A DNA stretch of 64,000 nt from UBA1240 sp045599185 (GCA_045599185.1 JAZRVO010000006.1:1-64000); one strand, 5' to 3'; positions 1-9,452 are shown, counted from the first letter of the stretch. Notes: generated from the letters alone by a model not told the origin. Numbers and translations are program-made.

Positions 1-234
1 AGAAAAAACGAGCTATGGAGGAAAAATTTTATGACCCTGTATGAAATGATAGACGAAGTAAAAGCCGACGGCATCGCAATTGGACGTGAAGAAGGGCTTT
101 TGGAAGGTTTCCAGCAGAAAGCCTACGAAACAGCGCGGAATTTGCTTTATAAGGGAATGACCGTGGATTTTGTGCATGATGTGATCGGACTTTCGATAGA
201 AGTCATTCAGGAAATAGCTGACGAAATAAATTAA
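1..234 (+). CDS. C-terminal end of an Rpn/PD-(D/E)XK-type nuclease (putative transposase), cut by window start
   Basis: The frame is open from base 1, so the gene begins outside the window; the ATG at 31 is internal. The visible tail has the charged GREEGLLEG-type helix and a short helical end (KGMTVDFVHDVIGLS) that I associate with the C-terminus of Rpn-family recombination-promoting nucleases, whose catalytic part would lie upstream. Nothing catalytic can be seen here, so the assignment is by tail similarity only. No clear terminator follows directly; a palindromic repeat sits at 303-330. Confidence 0.55.
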   Translation, partial: RKNELWRKNFMTLYEMIDEVKADGIAIGREEGLLEGFQQKAYETARNLLYKGMTVDFVHDVIGLSIEVIQEIADEIN

Positions 235-302
235 GTTTTTACCCAATAAAAACACGTCATGCACCAGTGGCAGTTGCACGCAAAGCCAACACCCACCCTA
301 AG

Positions 303-330
303 GGAGGAGTTTTGCACGCAAAACTCCTCC
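303..330. repeat. Short palindrome, AGTTTTGC/GCAAAACT family
   Basis: Two perfect 13-base arms, GGAGGAGTTTTGC and its complement, are separated by two bases. The same core recurs at 25229-25249 and 49432-49462, each time in a gene-free stretch. No T run follows, so it is not an ordinary terminator. The rest of 235-533 holds only this palindrome and the hppA terminator. Confidence 0.6.
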
Positions 331-417
331 GCGTACATACATCAATGCCAGTTACAGTCAAATCAAACAGTACGCACGCACACGCCGCCGAAAGGGTGAA
401 GTTCTTCCTGCGCATAA

Positions 418-455
418 AAAAACCCTGTGCCGTAAAAACAGCACAGGGTTTTTGT
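418..455 (-). terminator. Terminator downstream of hppA
   Basis: Arms AAACCCTGTGC and GCACAGGGTTT flank a short loop. A-rich and T-rich flanks allow function on either strand. It lies about 80 bases past the hppA stop codon on the minus strand. Confidence 0.75.
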
Positions 456-533
456 TTACGGATTATTCAAAACCGTAAATGCGGCAAAATCACAAGTCAC
501 TTCAGCGCCTTTAACATCGCCGCATTCAGCTAC

Positions 534-2708
534 TTATTTGAACAGTACAGACCAGAGGTTGTATGTGCTGAATACAGATACGGCAACCAGAGAAACTGTA
601 GACATAATCTTGATGAAAATATCCATACAAGGGCCTACTGTGTCTTTAAGCGGGTCACCAACTGTGTCGCCTACAACAGCTGCGTCATGCACCGGCGAAC
701 CTTTACCGCTTCCGGGAATGCCGCCCTGTTCAATGTATTTTTTACCGTTGTCCCATGCACCACCAGCGTTGCCTGTAAAAATGGCAATCATGATAGAAGC
801 AATTGTTGAACCAATCAAAATGCCGCCAACAAAGTGTGCGCCAAAAAGAAGACCACAGACAACAGGAATTACAACAGCCATAAGTGCAGGTGTTTTCATC
901 TGGCTGATAGAGCCTTCTGTAGAAATTTTAATGCACTGGTTGTGGTCCGGATCTTCCTTGCCTTCAAGAATTGCTGGTCTTTCCTTGAACTGACGGCGAA
1001 CTTCTTCAACCATTTTGCGTGCAGCAACTGCTACTGCATCAATAAGCATACCAGAGAAGAAGAATGGCAGTGCGCCACCAACGATTGCTCCTGCAAGTGT
1101 CATAGGTTCCATAATGTTCAGTGTAGGAAGGCCGTTTGCACCAACAGATTCGCCTGGAAGCGAATACATGTATGAAAGCATAAGTGCCAGGGCTGCAAGA
1201 CCGCCTGAACCGATTGCAAAACCTTTACCGATTGCTGCTGTTGTGTTGCCAACTGCATCCAGCGTATCAGTAATTTCGCGAACGCCTTCAGGAAGTTTTG
1301 ACATTTCTGCAATACCGCCGGCGTTGTCAGAAATAGGGCCGTAAGTATCAACAGAAACTGTAAGTGCTACGAAAGAAAGCATACCCATTGCAGACATTGC
1401 AACGCCGTAAAGGCCTGCGGTGTAGTAAGCAATGATGATGCCGATGCCCAGTACTACACAAGGTGCCATGCATGAACGCATACCAAGTGCAAGACCGGAA
1501 GTAATTGTAAGTGCCGAACCTTCTTTAGAAGCTTCTGCAAGAATTTTAGTCGGCTTGTAGTCTGATGAAGTGTAGTATTCGGCAAGCATACCAATAAGAA
1601 TACCGGCAACAATACCTACAGCTGCACCAATCCACGGAGAAAGTGAACCGAAGTTGAAGCCCAGTGCCTTGCATTCTTCGGCAGAAAGACCGCCGAAAAG
1701 TTTTGCGGCAAGAACAGCACCTGCTGCCATTGTAAGGCCTGCACCAACATAAGTTGCACCGTTCAGCTGGTTGTGTACTTTTTTAGACTTTGAAAGGTTG
1801 CGTACGAGAAGTGAAGCAACGCCGATTACACATGCTACAAGACCGATTGCGGCAAATGTAAGCGGGAATGTATAAAGAGATTCAAGTGAGCTGGCCGGAG
1901 CACCAACCTTGATGATAAGGTTATAGCCGAGTGCAATGGCAGCAACAATTGAAGCTACGTAAGATTCAAGAAGGTCAGAACCAAGTCCGGCAACGTCACC
2001 AACGTTATCGCCTACGTTGTCTGCAATTGTTGCAGGGTTACGCGGGTCGTCTTCCGGAATGTGTGCTTCTGTTTTACCAACAAGGTCAGCACCCATATCA
2101 GCCGCTTTTGTATAAATACCGCCGCCAACACGGTTGAACATTGCAACCATTGAACAGCCAAGTGCATAGCCTGTAAGAACGTTAGGGAATCTTACAAGGT
2201 CAATGCCTGTAAGCCATGCTTTTACCGGTTCAAGCGAACTTATCCAGCCCAGACCAAAACCGAATACGCATACAACTACTGAAAGTCCCAGCAGGGCAAA
2301 GCCGCCAACGCAAAGACCCATTACAGAACCGCCGCGGAAAGCAACTTTAAGTGTCTGTCCGATGTTCTGTGTTTTGTTTGCTTCGTTGGTAACGCGAACG
2401 TTTGCGTATGTAGCAATTTTCATGCCTACCATGCCGGCGCAGCCAGACATGATTGCACCGATAAGAAGTGCTACTGCAACATACCAGTCAAGGGCGAGGA
2501 ATACGATTGCTGCAACGATGAGGACAACGATTGCAAGAATGCGGTATTCGATGCTGATGAAGGTGTTTGCACCGCCACGAATGTATGCAGCAATTTTCTG
2601 CATTGTTTCGTTACCTTCTTCAAGGTTCTTTACCTTGAAAAAGTTGAAAGCTGCGTAAGCAAGTGCAAGCACTGCGGCAGCAATCAGCAAGGGAAGTAAG
2701 AATGTCAT
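534..2708 (-). CDS. hppA: Membrane-bound K+-stimulated ion-pumping pyrophosphatase
   Basis: This 724-residue integral membrane protein hydrolyses pyrophosphate and pumps H+ or Na+ across the inner membrane. The family hallmark is visible at about residues 205-240 (GADLVGKTE, then DNVGDNVGDVAG). Many hydrophobic segments span the length, as expected for a 16-helix M-PPase. The segment GNTTAAIGKGFAIGS has Ala where K+-independent enzymes have Lys, which in this family indicates K+ dependence. Whether the ion is H+ or Na+ cannot be read safely. The start at 2708 is chosen because AGGAG lies 8 bases upstream; an in-frame ATG at 2846 would add a non-family extension. The gene stands alone and diverges from the ABC transporter genes at 2921. 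Confidence 0.95.
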   Translation of the reverse strand: MTFLLPLLIAAAVLALAYAAFNFFKVKNLEEGNETMQKIAAYIRGGANTFISIEYRILAIVVLIVAAIVFLALDWYVAVALLIGAIMSGCAGMVGMKIATYANVRVTNEANKTQNIGQTLKVAFRGGSVMGLCVGGFALLGLSVVVCVFGFGLGWISSLEPVKAWLTGIDLVRFPNVLTGYALGCSMVAMFNRVGGGIYTKAADMGADLVGKTEAHIPEDDPRNPATIADNVGDNVGDVAGLGSDLLESYVASIVAAIALGYNLIIKVGAPASSLESLYTFPLTFAAIGLVACVIGVASLLVRNLSKSKKVHNQLNGATYVGAGLTMAAGAVLAAKLFGGLSAEECKALGFNFGSLSPWIGAAVGIVAGILIGMLAEYYTSSDYKPTKILAEASKEGSALTITSGLALGMRSCMAPCVVLGIGIIIAYYTAGLYGVAMSAMGMLSFVALTVSVDTYGPISDNAGGIAEMSKLPEGVREITDTLDAVGNTTAAIGKGFAIGSGGLAALALMLSYMYSLPGESVGANGLPTLNIMEPMTLAGAIVGGALPFFFSGMLIDAVAVAARKMVEEVRRQFKERPAILEGKEDPDHNQCIKISTEGSISQMKTPALMAVVIPVVCGLLFGAHFVGGILIGSTIASIMIAIFTGNAGGAWDNGKKYIEQGGIPGSGKGSPVHDAAVVGDTVGDPLKDTVGPCMDIFIKIMSTVSLVAVSVFSTYNLWSVLFK

Positions 2709-2920
2709 TTTTTTTCTCCTGTGACGATTGAAGAGCTTTTTTAAATAGATTATATCACCGTGATACTTTATTCTAGATATTTTCATTTCGGCGTTGTAAA
2801 ATTTTCCTGCTAAAACCTGCAATAATGTTTCTATTGACAATAACATAATGCAGCTGTATATTTTTATTCAGTTACTTTTTATAGTAACAAAACAAATTGA
2901 ACTTTTAAGAGGAAAATATT

Positions 2921-3898
2921 ATGAAGAAAATAATTCCGCTTGTTGCAATTGCGTGCATTCTTTTTGCTTCCTGCAGCGCAAAAAATGACAAAACCGTAAT
3001 CGGCATTGCAAAAATCGTTCAGCACCCGGCACTTGATGCTGTTGAACAGGGCATTATTGATGCCATTAAAGACAACGGTTACGACCCTGTATTCGATTTG
3101 CAGAACGCTAACGGCGACGTAAACACTGCCGCACAGATTGCAAACCAGTTTAAGGTAAAAAAAGTTGATGCTGCGGTTGGCATTGCAACGCCTGTTGCCG
3201 TAGCACTTGCAAACACGCTTAAAGATACGCCGGTAATTTTTGGTACCGTTACAGATCCTATTGCGGCAGGCCTTGTTGATTCCCTTGACAAAGGCAAGAA
3301 CAACGTAACCGGCATGTCAGACCAGATTCCTACGGTTGAACACATCAAGCTTTTTGCAGAAGTTGCAGGCATTAAAACCCTTGGCTACATTTATTGCAGC
3401 AACGAAGCTAACTCTGTTTCTTCACTTGAACTTGTAAAGCAGGGCTGTAAGGAAGCAGGCATTGGCCTTGTTGAACAGTCAATTACCCAGTCTAGCGAAG
3501 TTAAACAGGCCGCAGAAACAATTATTGGCCGCGTAGACGGAATTTACCTTACAACTGACAACACGGTATTTAGTGCAATTGCTTCGCTTGTAGACGTTTT
3601 CGGCAAGGCTAAAAAGCCTATTTTCTCTGGTGACGTAACTGCTGCTAAAGACGGCGGCATTTTTATGGCCAGCGGTTTTAACTATTATAAGGCTGGCCGT
3701 GCAACAGGCGAAATGGTTGTGCAGATTCTTAAAGGTGCAAAGCCTGCCGACATTCCCGTACGCTTTATGACAGAACCTTCTGATTCTGACCTTCTGCTTG
3801 ACCTTGACGCTGCAAAGAACTGCGGAATTACCGTTCCGGCCGAATACCTTAATTCGGCAAACATGATTTTTGAAAACGGAAAACTTACGGAAAAATAA
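2921..3898 (+). CDS. Lipoprotein substrate-binding protein of a TrpX-like ABC importer
   Basis: A 325-residue precursor with a lipoprotein signal (LFASC, Cys18), so it should sit on the outer face of the inner membrane. The mature part (IGIAKIVQHPALD near the N-terminus, VTDPIAAGLV, then YLTTDNTVFSA) matches the ABC_sub_bind family, whose characterised TrpX members bind tryptophan; others bind different small ligands. The permease and ATPase follow at 4215 and 5095 but are separated from this gene by 316 bases containing a structured repeat (4063-4183), which may lower expression of the membrane components relative to the binding protein. AGAGGA lies before the ATG. The trp operon 11 kb away makes a tryptophan ligand attractive, but that is inference. 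Confidence 0.85.
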   Translation: MKKIIPLVAIACILFASCSAKNDKTVIGIAKIVQHPALDAVEQGIIDAIKDNGYDPVFDLQNANGDVNTAAQIANQFKVKKVDAAVGIATPVAVALANTLKDTPVIFGTVTDPIAAGLVDSLDKGKNNVTGMSDQIPTVEHIKLFAEVAGIKTLGYIYCSNEANSVSSLELVKQGCKEAGIGLVEQSITQSSEVKQAAETIIGRVDGIYLTTDNTVFSAIASLVDVFGKAKKPIFSGDVTAAKDGGIFMASGFNYYKAGRATGEMVVQILKGAKPADIPVRFMTEPSDSDLLLDLDAAKNCGITVPAEYLNSANMIFENGKLTEK

Positions 3899-4062
3899 AC
3901 AGCCTGAAAGGTTAGCGTAAAAATCTGCAAAAGCAGTCTTGCGGCAGTAACGGCATGAAAAAAATAAAGTGATTGAATACTTGAAGAATTTTCATGCACT
4001 GCTGCCTTAGGCTGCTGTTTTTGTATTTGTCTGTATTTTTTCAGTTTAATTAAATTCAAATA

Positions 4063-4183
4063 GCCCAAATGTTGAGTTTTGTATAAAAGGTCAAAAGACA
4101 TTTATTAATTGTGATAAAAAAAGCAACCGCAGGGACTGCCTGGAGGTTGTTTTTTGTAATTTTTTCAAACTCGACATTTTGCC
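4063..4183 (+). repeat. Dispersed inverted-repeat element, copy 1 (short form)
   Basis: The ends are imperfect inverted repeats: GCCCAAATGTTGAGTTTTG opens the element and CAAACTCGACATTTTGCC closes it. Inside, the block AAAAGACAT-TATTAATTGTGAT is shared with copies 2 and 3. It is followed by a hairpin whose arms are AAAAAAGCAACC and GGTTGTTTTTT, around GCAGGGACTG. This copy lacks the extra internal hairpin seen at 22666 and 58258. It sits inside an ABC transporter gene set. Confidence 0.75.
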
Positions 4184-4214
4184 TAATTAATACCCCCCAA
4201 ATCTGAAGGTAAAT

Positions 4215-5102
4215 ATGATTTGTAATATTGTAATTGAAGGTTTGATTTACGGAATCATGGTGCTTGGCGTTTTTATGTCCTACCGTGTACTTAACTTCTG
4301 CGACATGACGGTGGACGGTGCTTTTCCCATGGGCGGCTGCATTCTTGCGGCATGCCTTGTTGCAGGCGTTAACCCGGCCGTTGCCCTGCTGCTTGCGTTT
4401 GCAGGCGGAATGGCCGCCGGTTTTTGCACAACCTTAATTTATACGAAGCTTCGCATTCCAGATTTGCTTGCCGGTATCCTTATGATGACCATTCTCTATT
4501 CAATTAACCTTCGCATTATGGGAAACAGGGCAAATATTTCTTTCCTTAAAATCAAAACACCTTTTTCCGAAGTTTCTGATTTTGTGGCTGCAAGGTTTCC
4601 TTCCGTACCGCCGGAACTTGGAATATGCATCATTTTGGTTGTGTTTGTTGAGGTTATTAAGTGCCTGATGGACCTTTTTTACCACACCGACCTTGGCCTT
4701 ACAATGGGCGCACTTGGCGACAACCAGCAGATGATAGTTTCTCAGGGCGTTAATCCCCAGATTGTGCGCGGAATAGGCGTGTGCGTTGGTGACGGCATGG
4801 CAGCACTTTCCGGTGCGCTTGCGGCAATGTACGGCGGTTTTGCAGACGTTGGCAGCGGAACAGGCGTAATTGTCAGCGGACTTGCCTCCCTTATGCTTGG
4901 CGAGTTCATCATCCGTTCAAACAGAATCGGCATTCAAACCCTGCGCGTGCTTATTGGTTCTGTAATTTACCGCGGAATTATGTACCTTGGAAGAAGCTAC
5001 GGTTTTGTAATTGGTCTTTCAAGCAACGACCTTAAGATGATTACGGGACTTTTAATTATCGTTTGTCTTATCATTTCAAAGAGGGGCAAAAAACATGCTT
5101 AA
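4215..5102 (+). CDS. ABC importer permease (TrpY-like, branched-chain-type fold)
   Basis: A 295-residue, strongly hydrophobic protein with about eight or nine membrane segments. It starts IVIEGLIYGIMVLGVFMSYR, a pattern of permeases partnered with ABC_sub_bind proteins. The stretch MTVDGAFPMGG and the glycine-rich GALAAMYGGFADVGSGTG region are typical of that family. It overlaps the ATPase gene by eight bases, so the two are translationally coupled. It should form the inner-membrane channel for the ligand delivered by the lipoprotein encoded at 2921. The upstream ribosome binding site is weak (GAAGGT). Confidence 0.87.
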   Translation: MICNIVIEGLIYGIMVLGVFMSYRVLNFCDMTVDGAFPMGGCILAACLVAGVNPAVALLLAFAGGMAAGFCTTLIYTKLRIPDLLAGILMMTILYSINLRIMGNRANISFLKIKTPFSEVSDFVAARFPSVPPELGICIILVVFVEVIKCLMDLFYHTDLGLTMGALGDNQQMIVSQGVNPQIVRGIGVCVGDGMAALSGALAAMYGGFADVGSGTGVIVSGLASLMLGEFIIRSNRIGIQTLRVLIGSVIYRGIMYLGRSYGFVIGLSSNDLKMITGLLIIVCLIISKRGKKHA

Positions 5103-5886
5103 ACTTGAAAACATAGGAATTACTTTTAATGCCGGCACGCCGGACGAAAACGAAGCCCTGAAAAATATAAACCTTACCGTAAACGACGGCGATTTCATTA
5201 CGGTAATCGGTTCAAATGGTGCAGGCAAGTCTACTTTGTACAATATTATTTCGGGCAATCTGGCGCCAACAACCGGCAGGCTTTTTTTGAATGATTCAAA
5301 CATTACCAGTCAGCCGGAATACAAGCGGGCAAAATACATTGGCCGCATTTTTCAAAATCCGCTTTTAGGTACAGCCGGAAAGATGTCCCTTGCCGACAAC
5401 ATGATGATTTGCAGTGCCAAGGGCTGGAAAGGCCTTAAAATCAGCCTTACCAAAAAGCGCCGCGAAGAATTTCGTGAAGAACTGAAAAAACTTAACATGG
5501 GACTTGAAGACCGGCTTAACGATAACGTCAATCAGTTTTCCGGCGGCCAGCGTCAGGCACTTACGCTTTTAATGTCCGTAATGTCCAAACCGCAGATTCT
5601 TCTTTTGGACGAACATACGGCGGCTTTAGACCCTACCAATGCAGACATTGTGATGAAACTTACCCGTGATTTTGCAGAAAAATACAATCTTACGGTTATG
5701 ATGGTAACACACAACATGCAGCAGGCACTGGATTACGGCAACCGCCTTATAATGATGGACGGCGGCGAGATAATTCTTGACATTGGTGGCGAAGAAAAGA
5801 AAAACCTTACCATGAATGACCTTAACGAAAAGTTTAAGGCTATAAGAAAGCACGGCATTGTAAGCGACAAGATGATGCTTCAGTAA
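5095..5886 (+). CDS. ABC importer ATP-binding protein (TrpZ-like)
   Basis: A 263-residue cytoplasmic ATPase that energises the permease at 4215. Walker A is GSNGAGKS at about residue 39, the signature is FSGGQRQ, and Walker B is ILLLDEHTAALDP, followed by the H-loop MVTHNMQQ. The start overlaps the permease end. A strong terminator at 5941 closes the unit, so the operon ends here. Substrate specificity comes from the binding protein and is not readable in this gene. Confidence 0.93.
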   Translation: MLKLENIGITFNAGTPDENEALKNINLTVNDGDFITVIGSNGAGKSTLYNIISGNLAPTTGRLFLNDSNITSQPEYKRAKYIGRIFQNPLLGTAGKMSLADNMMICSAKGWKGLKISLTKKRREEFREELKKLNMGLEDRLNDNVNQFSGGQRQALTLLMSVMSKPQILLLDEHTAALDPTNADIVMKLTRDFAEKYNLTVMMVTHNMQQALDYGNRLIMMDGGEIILDIGGEEKKNLTMNDLNEKFKAIRKHGIVSDKMMLQ

Positions 5887-5940
5887 GAAAAACTTTGCAA
5901 AAGTGAAGTGCCCGAAATTGCCGGTTTGTTAACCAGCTGA

Positions 5941-5985
5941 AAAAAGGACTGATTCCTGAATTGTAAGGGATCAGTCCTTTTTTTT
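5941..5985 (+). terminator. Terminator of the ABC transporter unit
   Basis: Arms AAAAAGGACTGATTCC and GGGATCAGTCCTTTTT enclose a 10-base loop, ending in a run of eight T. Confidence 0.88.
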
Positions 5986-6198
5986 GCAGGTGAAACTTTA
6001 AAATCGAAACGTTTAAGATTCAACATTCGGCCTGAAATTATTTCGTTGTAAATTTGAAAAATGTACCATAAAATTAAACTGCAATAACCCAAAATTTCTG
6101 AAAATTACATATATTTTTTACAATGGTTCAGAGAAATGCTTCGCTTTTTTGTATTTTCTTCACTTGCGGTTGTTGCCAGCTATTTTTTGGAGGAATTT

Positions 6199-8079
6199 AT
6201 GGCAAATGAAAATGGAAAAAAATCAAGGCTCACGCCGCTGGTTTTTATTACGTTAATGGCTGTTTATATCAGCCCGATTCTCGTTTTTCAGTTTATGCTG
6301 CGGCTGGCAGGCATGTGTACTTATGAGGAATACAAAAGCATTTTGGTTCATCCTGCCAGCCTTATATTTTTTACGATTATATTTGCAGCTGCCATTTTTG
6401 CCTGCAAAATAATCAGTAATCTTGTCAAATCCTATTACGAAGGAAAAGTTGACGCGCATACAGTTGGTACGCGCTTAAACAAACTTGCAAAACTCAATAT
6501 TATCGGTCCAATTTCCGCTGGTCTTGTTCAGGGCATAATTACATGTCTTCTTATTTCTTCCGGCAAAACCGAATTTTCTGCTTTTGAAGGTTCTTCACCT
6601 ACGGTTGCAATTATATTTTTCTCCCTTGCGGTAGTTTTCAATTTTGCACTGCTGTTTTATGTAATTAACATTCGCCTGTTTGAAACCAAAATCAACGACA
6701 TTCCGTTCAAAAAAGATGAAATTACAATGAGCGTTACGGAACGCAACTTTTTAACGGTTCTGTTTGCTTTGCTTGGCGTTTTGGGCTATTTAATTGCCAT
6801 AATGATGGTTCCGCGAAATCTTGAACAGGGTGTTGTAAGCCTTTCCAAAAAGATTATTCCGTACTCAATTTATTCAATGGTTTATTTTGCCATAATTGAA
6901 TATTGTCTTATTGCGGACGTAAGGCATTGTGTTGTTTCAATCGGAAAGATTGCATCTGCGCTGGTGATTAAAGATTATTCAATTGGCGACGAACCTGCCA
7001 ATAACCGAAGTGAACTTGGCGTAATCATTCAGGACATGAACAGCATGAGGGCAACTACGTCTTTACTTCTTACCGATATTGACAGGTCTACAAAATCAAC
7101 TTCGGATAAGTCTGACGACCTTGTTGTAAACATGGGCGTAACCCAAAATAACGTAGAAAGCATTTCCCAGGCAATTGTAAGCATTAAAGGCAGAATTGAA
7201 GACCAGGTTAGCGGCGTGGAAGAAACGAACTCTTCTACTGAAAAAATTATGGCTAACATTAACCAGCTTAATAATGCAATTGCAGAACAGGCTAGCAGCG
7301 TAACCCAGTCTTCTGCCGCAGTTGAAGAAATGGTTGCCAACATCCGCAGCGTTACGGACATTCTTGCCAAAAACAGCACGGCGGTTAACAGCCTTGCCGA
7401 AGCGGCTGAACACGGAAAAACACAGGTTATGGCTGCCGTTTCTACCGCAGAAAGCGTTTACAAAGAATCTGAAGGAATTCTTGAAGCCGCATCCATCATT
7501 CAGTCAATTTCCAGCCAGACAAACCTGCTTGCCATGAATGCCGCCATTGAATCTGCCCATGCTGGCGAAAGCGGAAAAGGTTTTGCCGTTGTTGCAGACG
7601 AAATCCGCAAGCTTGCAGAACAGTCCGGGGTGCAGAGCAAGGCTATTGACGGAAACCTTAAAAACCTTTCGTCTTCAATCCGGCACATCAGCGACGCAAT
7701 CCGTAAGGTTCAAAGTTCATTTGAAAACATTTACCAGCTTTCGCAGGTGGTAAAGCAGCAGGAAGACGTAATTTCCAATGCAATGGAAGAACAGTCATCT
7801 GGTAACCAGCAGGTGCTTGAAGCCATGCACGCCATTACCAATTCTACTGCGGCGGTTCAAACCGGCTCTTCCAAAATGCTGGAAGGCGGTTCTAAAATTG
7901 TAAGGGAAATGCAGAACCTTAAAACCATTACCGAAGAAATCAATTCCAGCATGACTCAGATTGAAGATTATTCAATGCATATTTCTGATGCAATTTCTTT
8001 AACGACGGAATCTACCAACAGCACGAAACAAAGCCTTGAAAAAGTAATTGAAGGTATTTCCGAATTTAAATTGAATTAA
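6199..8079 (+). CDS. Methyl-accepting chemotaxis protein with a membrane-embedded sensor
   Basis: A 626-residue chemoreceptor. The first 250 residues hold about six membrane segments with little periplasmic sequence, so sensing is probably within the membrane rather than by a periplasmic pocket. The C-terminal half is the coiled-coil signalling domain, with the conserved tip SSQTNLLAMNAAIESAHAGE followed by GKGFAVVADEIRKLAEQS near residues 437-480. It should signal through CheA/CheW to the flagellar motor. GGAGGA five bases before the ATG at 6199 fixes this start over the in-frame ATG at 6136. It is a single gene ended by the hairpin at 8085. Confidence 0.92.
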   Translation: MANENGKKSRLTPLVFITLMAVYISPILVFQFMLRLAGMCTYEEYKSILVHPASLIFFTIIFAAAIFACKIISNLVKSYYEGKVDAHTVGTRLNKLAKLNIIGPISAGLVQGIITCLLISSGKTEFSAFEGSSPTVAIIFFSLAVVFNFALLFYVINIRLFETKINDIPFKKDEITMSVTERNFLTVLFALLGVLGYLIAIMMVPRNLEQGVVSLSKKIIPYSIYSMVYFAIIEYCLIADVRHCVVSIGKIASALVIKDYSIGDEPANNRSELGVIIQDMNSMRATTSLLLTDIDRSTKSTSDKSDDLVVNMGVTQNNVESISQAIVSIKGRIEDQVSGVEETNSSTEKIMANINQLNNAIAEQASSVTQSSAAVEEMVANIRSVTDILAKNSTAVNSLAEAAEHGKTQVMAAVSTAESVYKESEGILEAASIIQSISSQTNLLAMNAAIESAHAGESGKGFAVVADEIRKLAEQSGVQSKAIDGNLKNLSSSIRHISDAIRKVQSSFENIYQLSQVVKQQEDVISNAMEEQSSGNQQVLEAMHAITNSTAAVQTGSSKMLEGGSKIVREMQNLKTITEEINSSMTQIEDYSMHISDAISLTTESTNSTKQSLEKVIEGISEFKLN

Positions 8080-8084
8080 TTGAT

Positions 8085-8138
8085 GCCGCCCGGAATTGTG
8101 AAAATTCTTATCCTGTTTCGGGCGGCTTTCAATTTTTT
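8085..8138 (+). terminator. Terminator after the chemoreceptor gene
   Basis: GCCGCCCG pairs with CGGGCGGC across a long loop, followed by a T-rich stretch. Confidence 0.7.
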
Positions 8139-8214
8139 GTACAGCAGGCACAGGCTTTTTTCATAAAAAATGGGCTTTTTGTTGAAAGGTCTTTTCAAAT
8201 TTGATATGTTTTGT

Positions 8215-8375
8215 TAAAGATTTTACGTTCGGGATGAACATTCGTCAGAGTCCATAGCGTCCTGATTTACGGGCGACACCACGGTGCACCACGTAATACA
8301 CATTTTCGAGTAATTTACCCACACACATTTTTATTTTTCTCAATTTTATTCAATTCACTTACAGGAGAGTTGTCT
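8215..8375 (+). other. Long, GC-richer leader upstream of the EIIC gene; possible structured RNA
   Basis: The 230 bases between the terminator and the next gene contain a segment at about 8225-8310 that is richer in GC than the surrounding intergenic DNA. It has a small hairpin (GTTC-GGGAT-GAAC), a CGTCC/GGGCG pairing and the direct repeat CACCACG-GTG-CACCACG. I do not recognise a known riboswitch. AGGAGAG at 8363 is the ribosome binding site of the following gene. Confidence 0.3.
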
Positions 8376-9440
8376 ATGAATAAGTATGCAAAACGCTACT
8401 TAATCGACGCTATGTCGGGAATGGCTCAGGGGCTTTTTGCTTCCCTGCTTATTGGAACAATCATCAAGACTTTGGGGCAGCAGTTGTGCCGCCTTTCTGC
8501 AAATGCCGTTTTTACCTTTCTGGTAAACGCCGGCAATTTTGCCACGGAAACCCACGTGGTTGGGGCGGCCATGGCTATCGGCATTGGGTTTGCAATGAAA
8601 GTTCCGGCACTGGTGATATTTTCGCTGGCAGCAGTTGGCGCTGCAGCAAATGTTACCGGCGGTGCTGGCGGTCCTTTGGCTGTTCTGTTTATTGCCGTTG
8701 CTGCCGCAGAACTTGGATGCCTTGTAAGCGGCAAAACCAAGGTTGATATTATTGTTGCTCCGGCGGTTACTGTTTTGACCGGGGCACTGCTTACGGTGCT
8801 TTTTGCAGGCTACATTGGTGCTGCCGCCTCTGCCGTGGGTAAGTTCATAATATGGTCTACAAAGCTTCACCCGTTCCTTATGGGAATAAATGTTTCGGTA
8901 GTTATCGGCATTGCCCTTACGCTGCCAATCAGTTCTGCGGCTATCTGCGCGGCACTGGGGCTTACCGGCCTTGCAGGCGGTGCGGCTGTTGCAGGCTGCT
9001 GCGCCCAGATGGTGGGCTTTGCCGTTTTAAGTTTCCGCGACAACCGCTGGGGAGGCGTTCTTTCCCAGGGTTTGGGCACAAGCATGCTGCAAATGCCAAA
9101 CATCATCAAAAAGCCCGTTGTCTGGCTTCCGCCTGTCATTGCTTCGGCAGTTACAGGTCCTTTGGCAACCTGCCTTTTTAAAATTGAAATGAACGGTGCC
9201 GCGGTCAGTTCCGGCATGGGTACTTGCGGCCTTGTAGGACCTATAGGCGTTATAACCGGCTGGTACGCACCAAGCGAAATTGCTGCCGGGCACGGAGCCG
9301 CCGCAATAACACCGGGCGCGGCAAACTGGATGGGTCTGGTGCTTGTCTGCATCGTGCTTCCGGCGCTTTTAACTTATGTTCTCGGTTTAATTTTCCGCAA
9401 AGCCGGTCTCATCAAAGACGGCGACCTTGTTTTAAACTAG
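8376..9440 (+). CDS. PTS EIIC_2-type membrane protein (PfoR-like)
   Basis: A 354-residue, very hydrophobic, Gly/Ala-rich protein with about ten membrane segments. The N-terminus (RYLIDAMSGMAQGLFASLLIGTI) and the segment GTCGLVGPIGVITG fit the PTS_EIIC_2 family, which includes the Clostridium perfringens PfoR regulator. No EIIA or EIIB gene is adjacent, so true phosphotransferase transport is uncertain and the substrate is unknown. The start is ATG 8376, with AGGAGAG seven bases upstream; a TTG two codons earlier overlaps the ribosome binding site. The unusual leader may regulate it. Confidence 0.8.
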   Translation: MNKYAKRYLIDAMSGMAQGLFASLLIGTIIKTLGQQLCRLSANAVFTFLVNAGNFATETHVVGAAMAIGIGFAMKVPALVIFSLAAVGAAANVTGGAGGPLAVLFIAVAAAELGCLVSGKTKVDIIVAPAVTVLTGALLTVLFAGYIGAAASAVGKFIIWSTKLHPFLMGINVSVVIGIALTLPISSAAICAALGLTGLAGGAAVAGCCAQMVGFAVLSFRDNRWGGVLSQGLGTSMLQMPNIIKKPVVWLPPVIASAVTGPLATCLFKIEMNGAAVSSGMGTCGLVGPIGVITGWYAPSEIAAGHGAAAITPGAANWMGLVLVCIVLPALLTYVLGLIFRKAGLIKDGDLVLN

Positions 9441-9452
9441 CCGAAATATAAA

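Noticed and set aside
267..809. Plus-strand 180-residue frame
   Set aside because: It runs antisense into hppA and over a terminator; composition is that of a shadow frame.
8215..8340. Known riboswitch (ZTP, THF, guanidine, c-di-GMP, fluoride)
   Set aside because: None of the fixed core sequences I know for these classes could be found.
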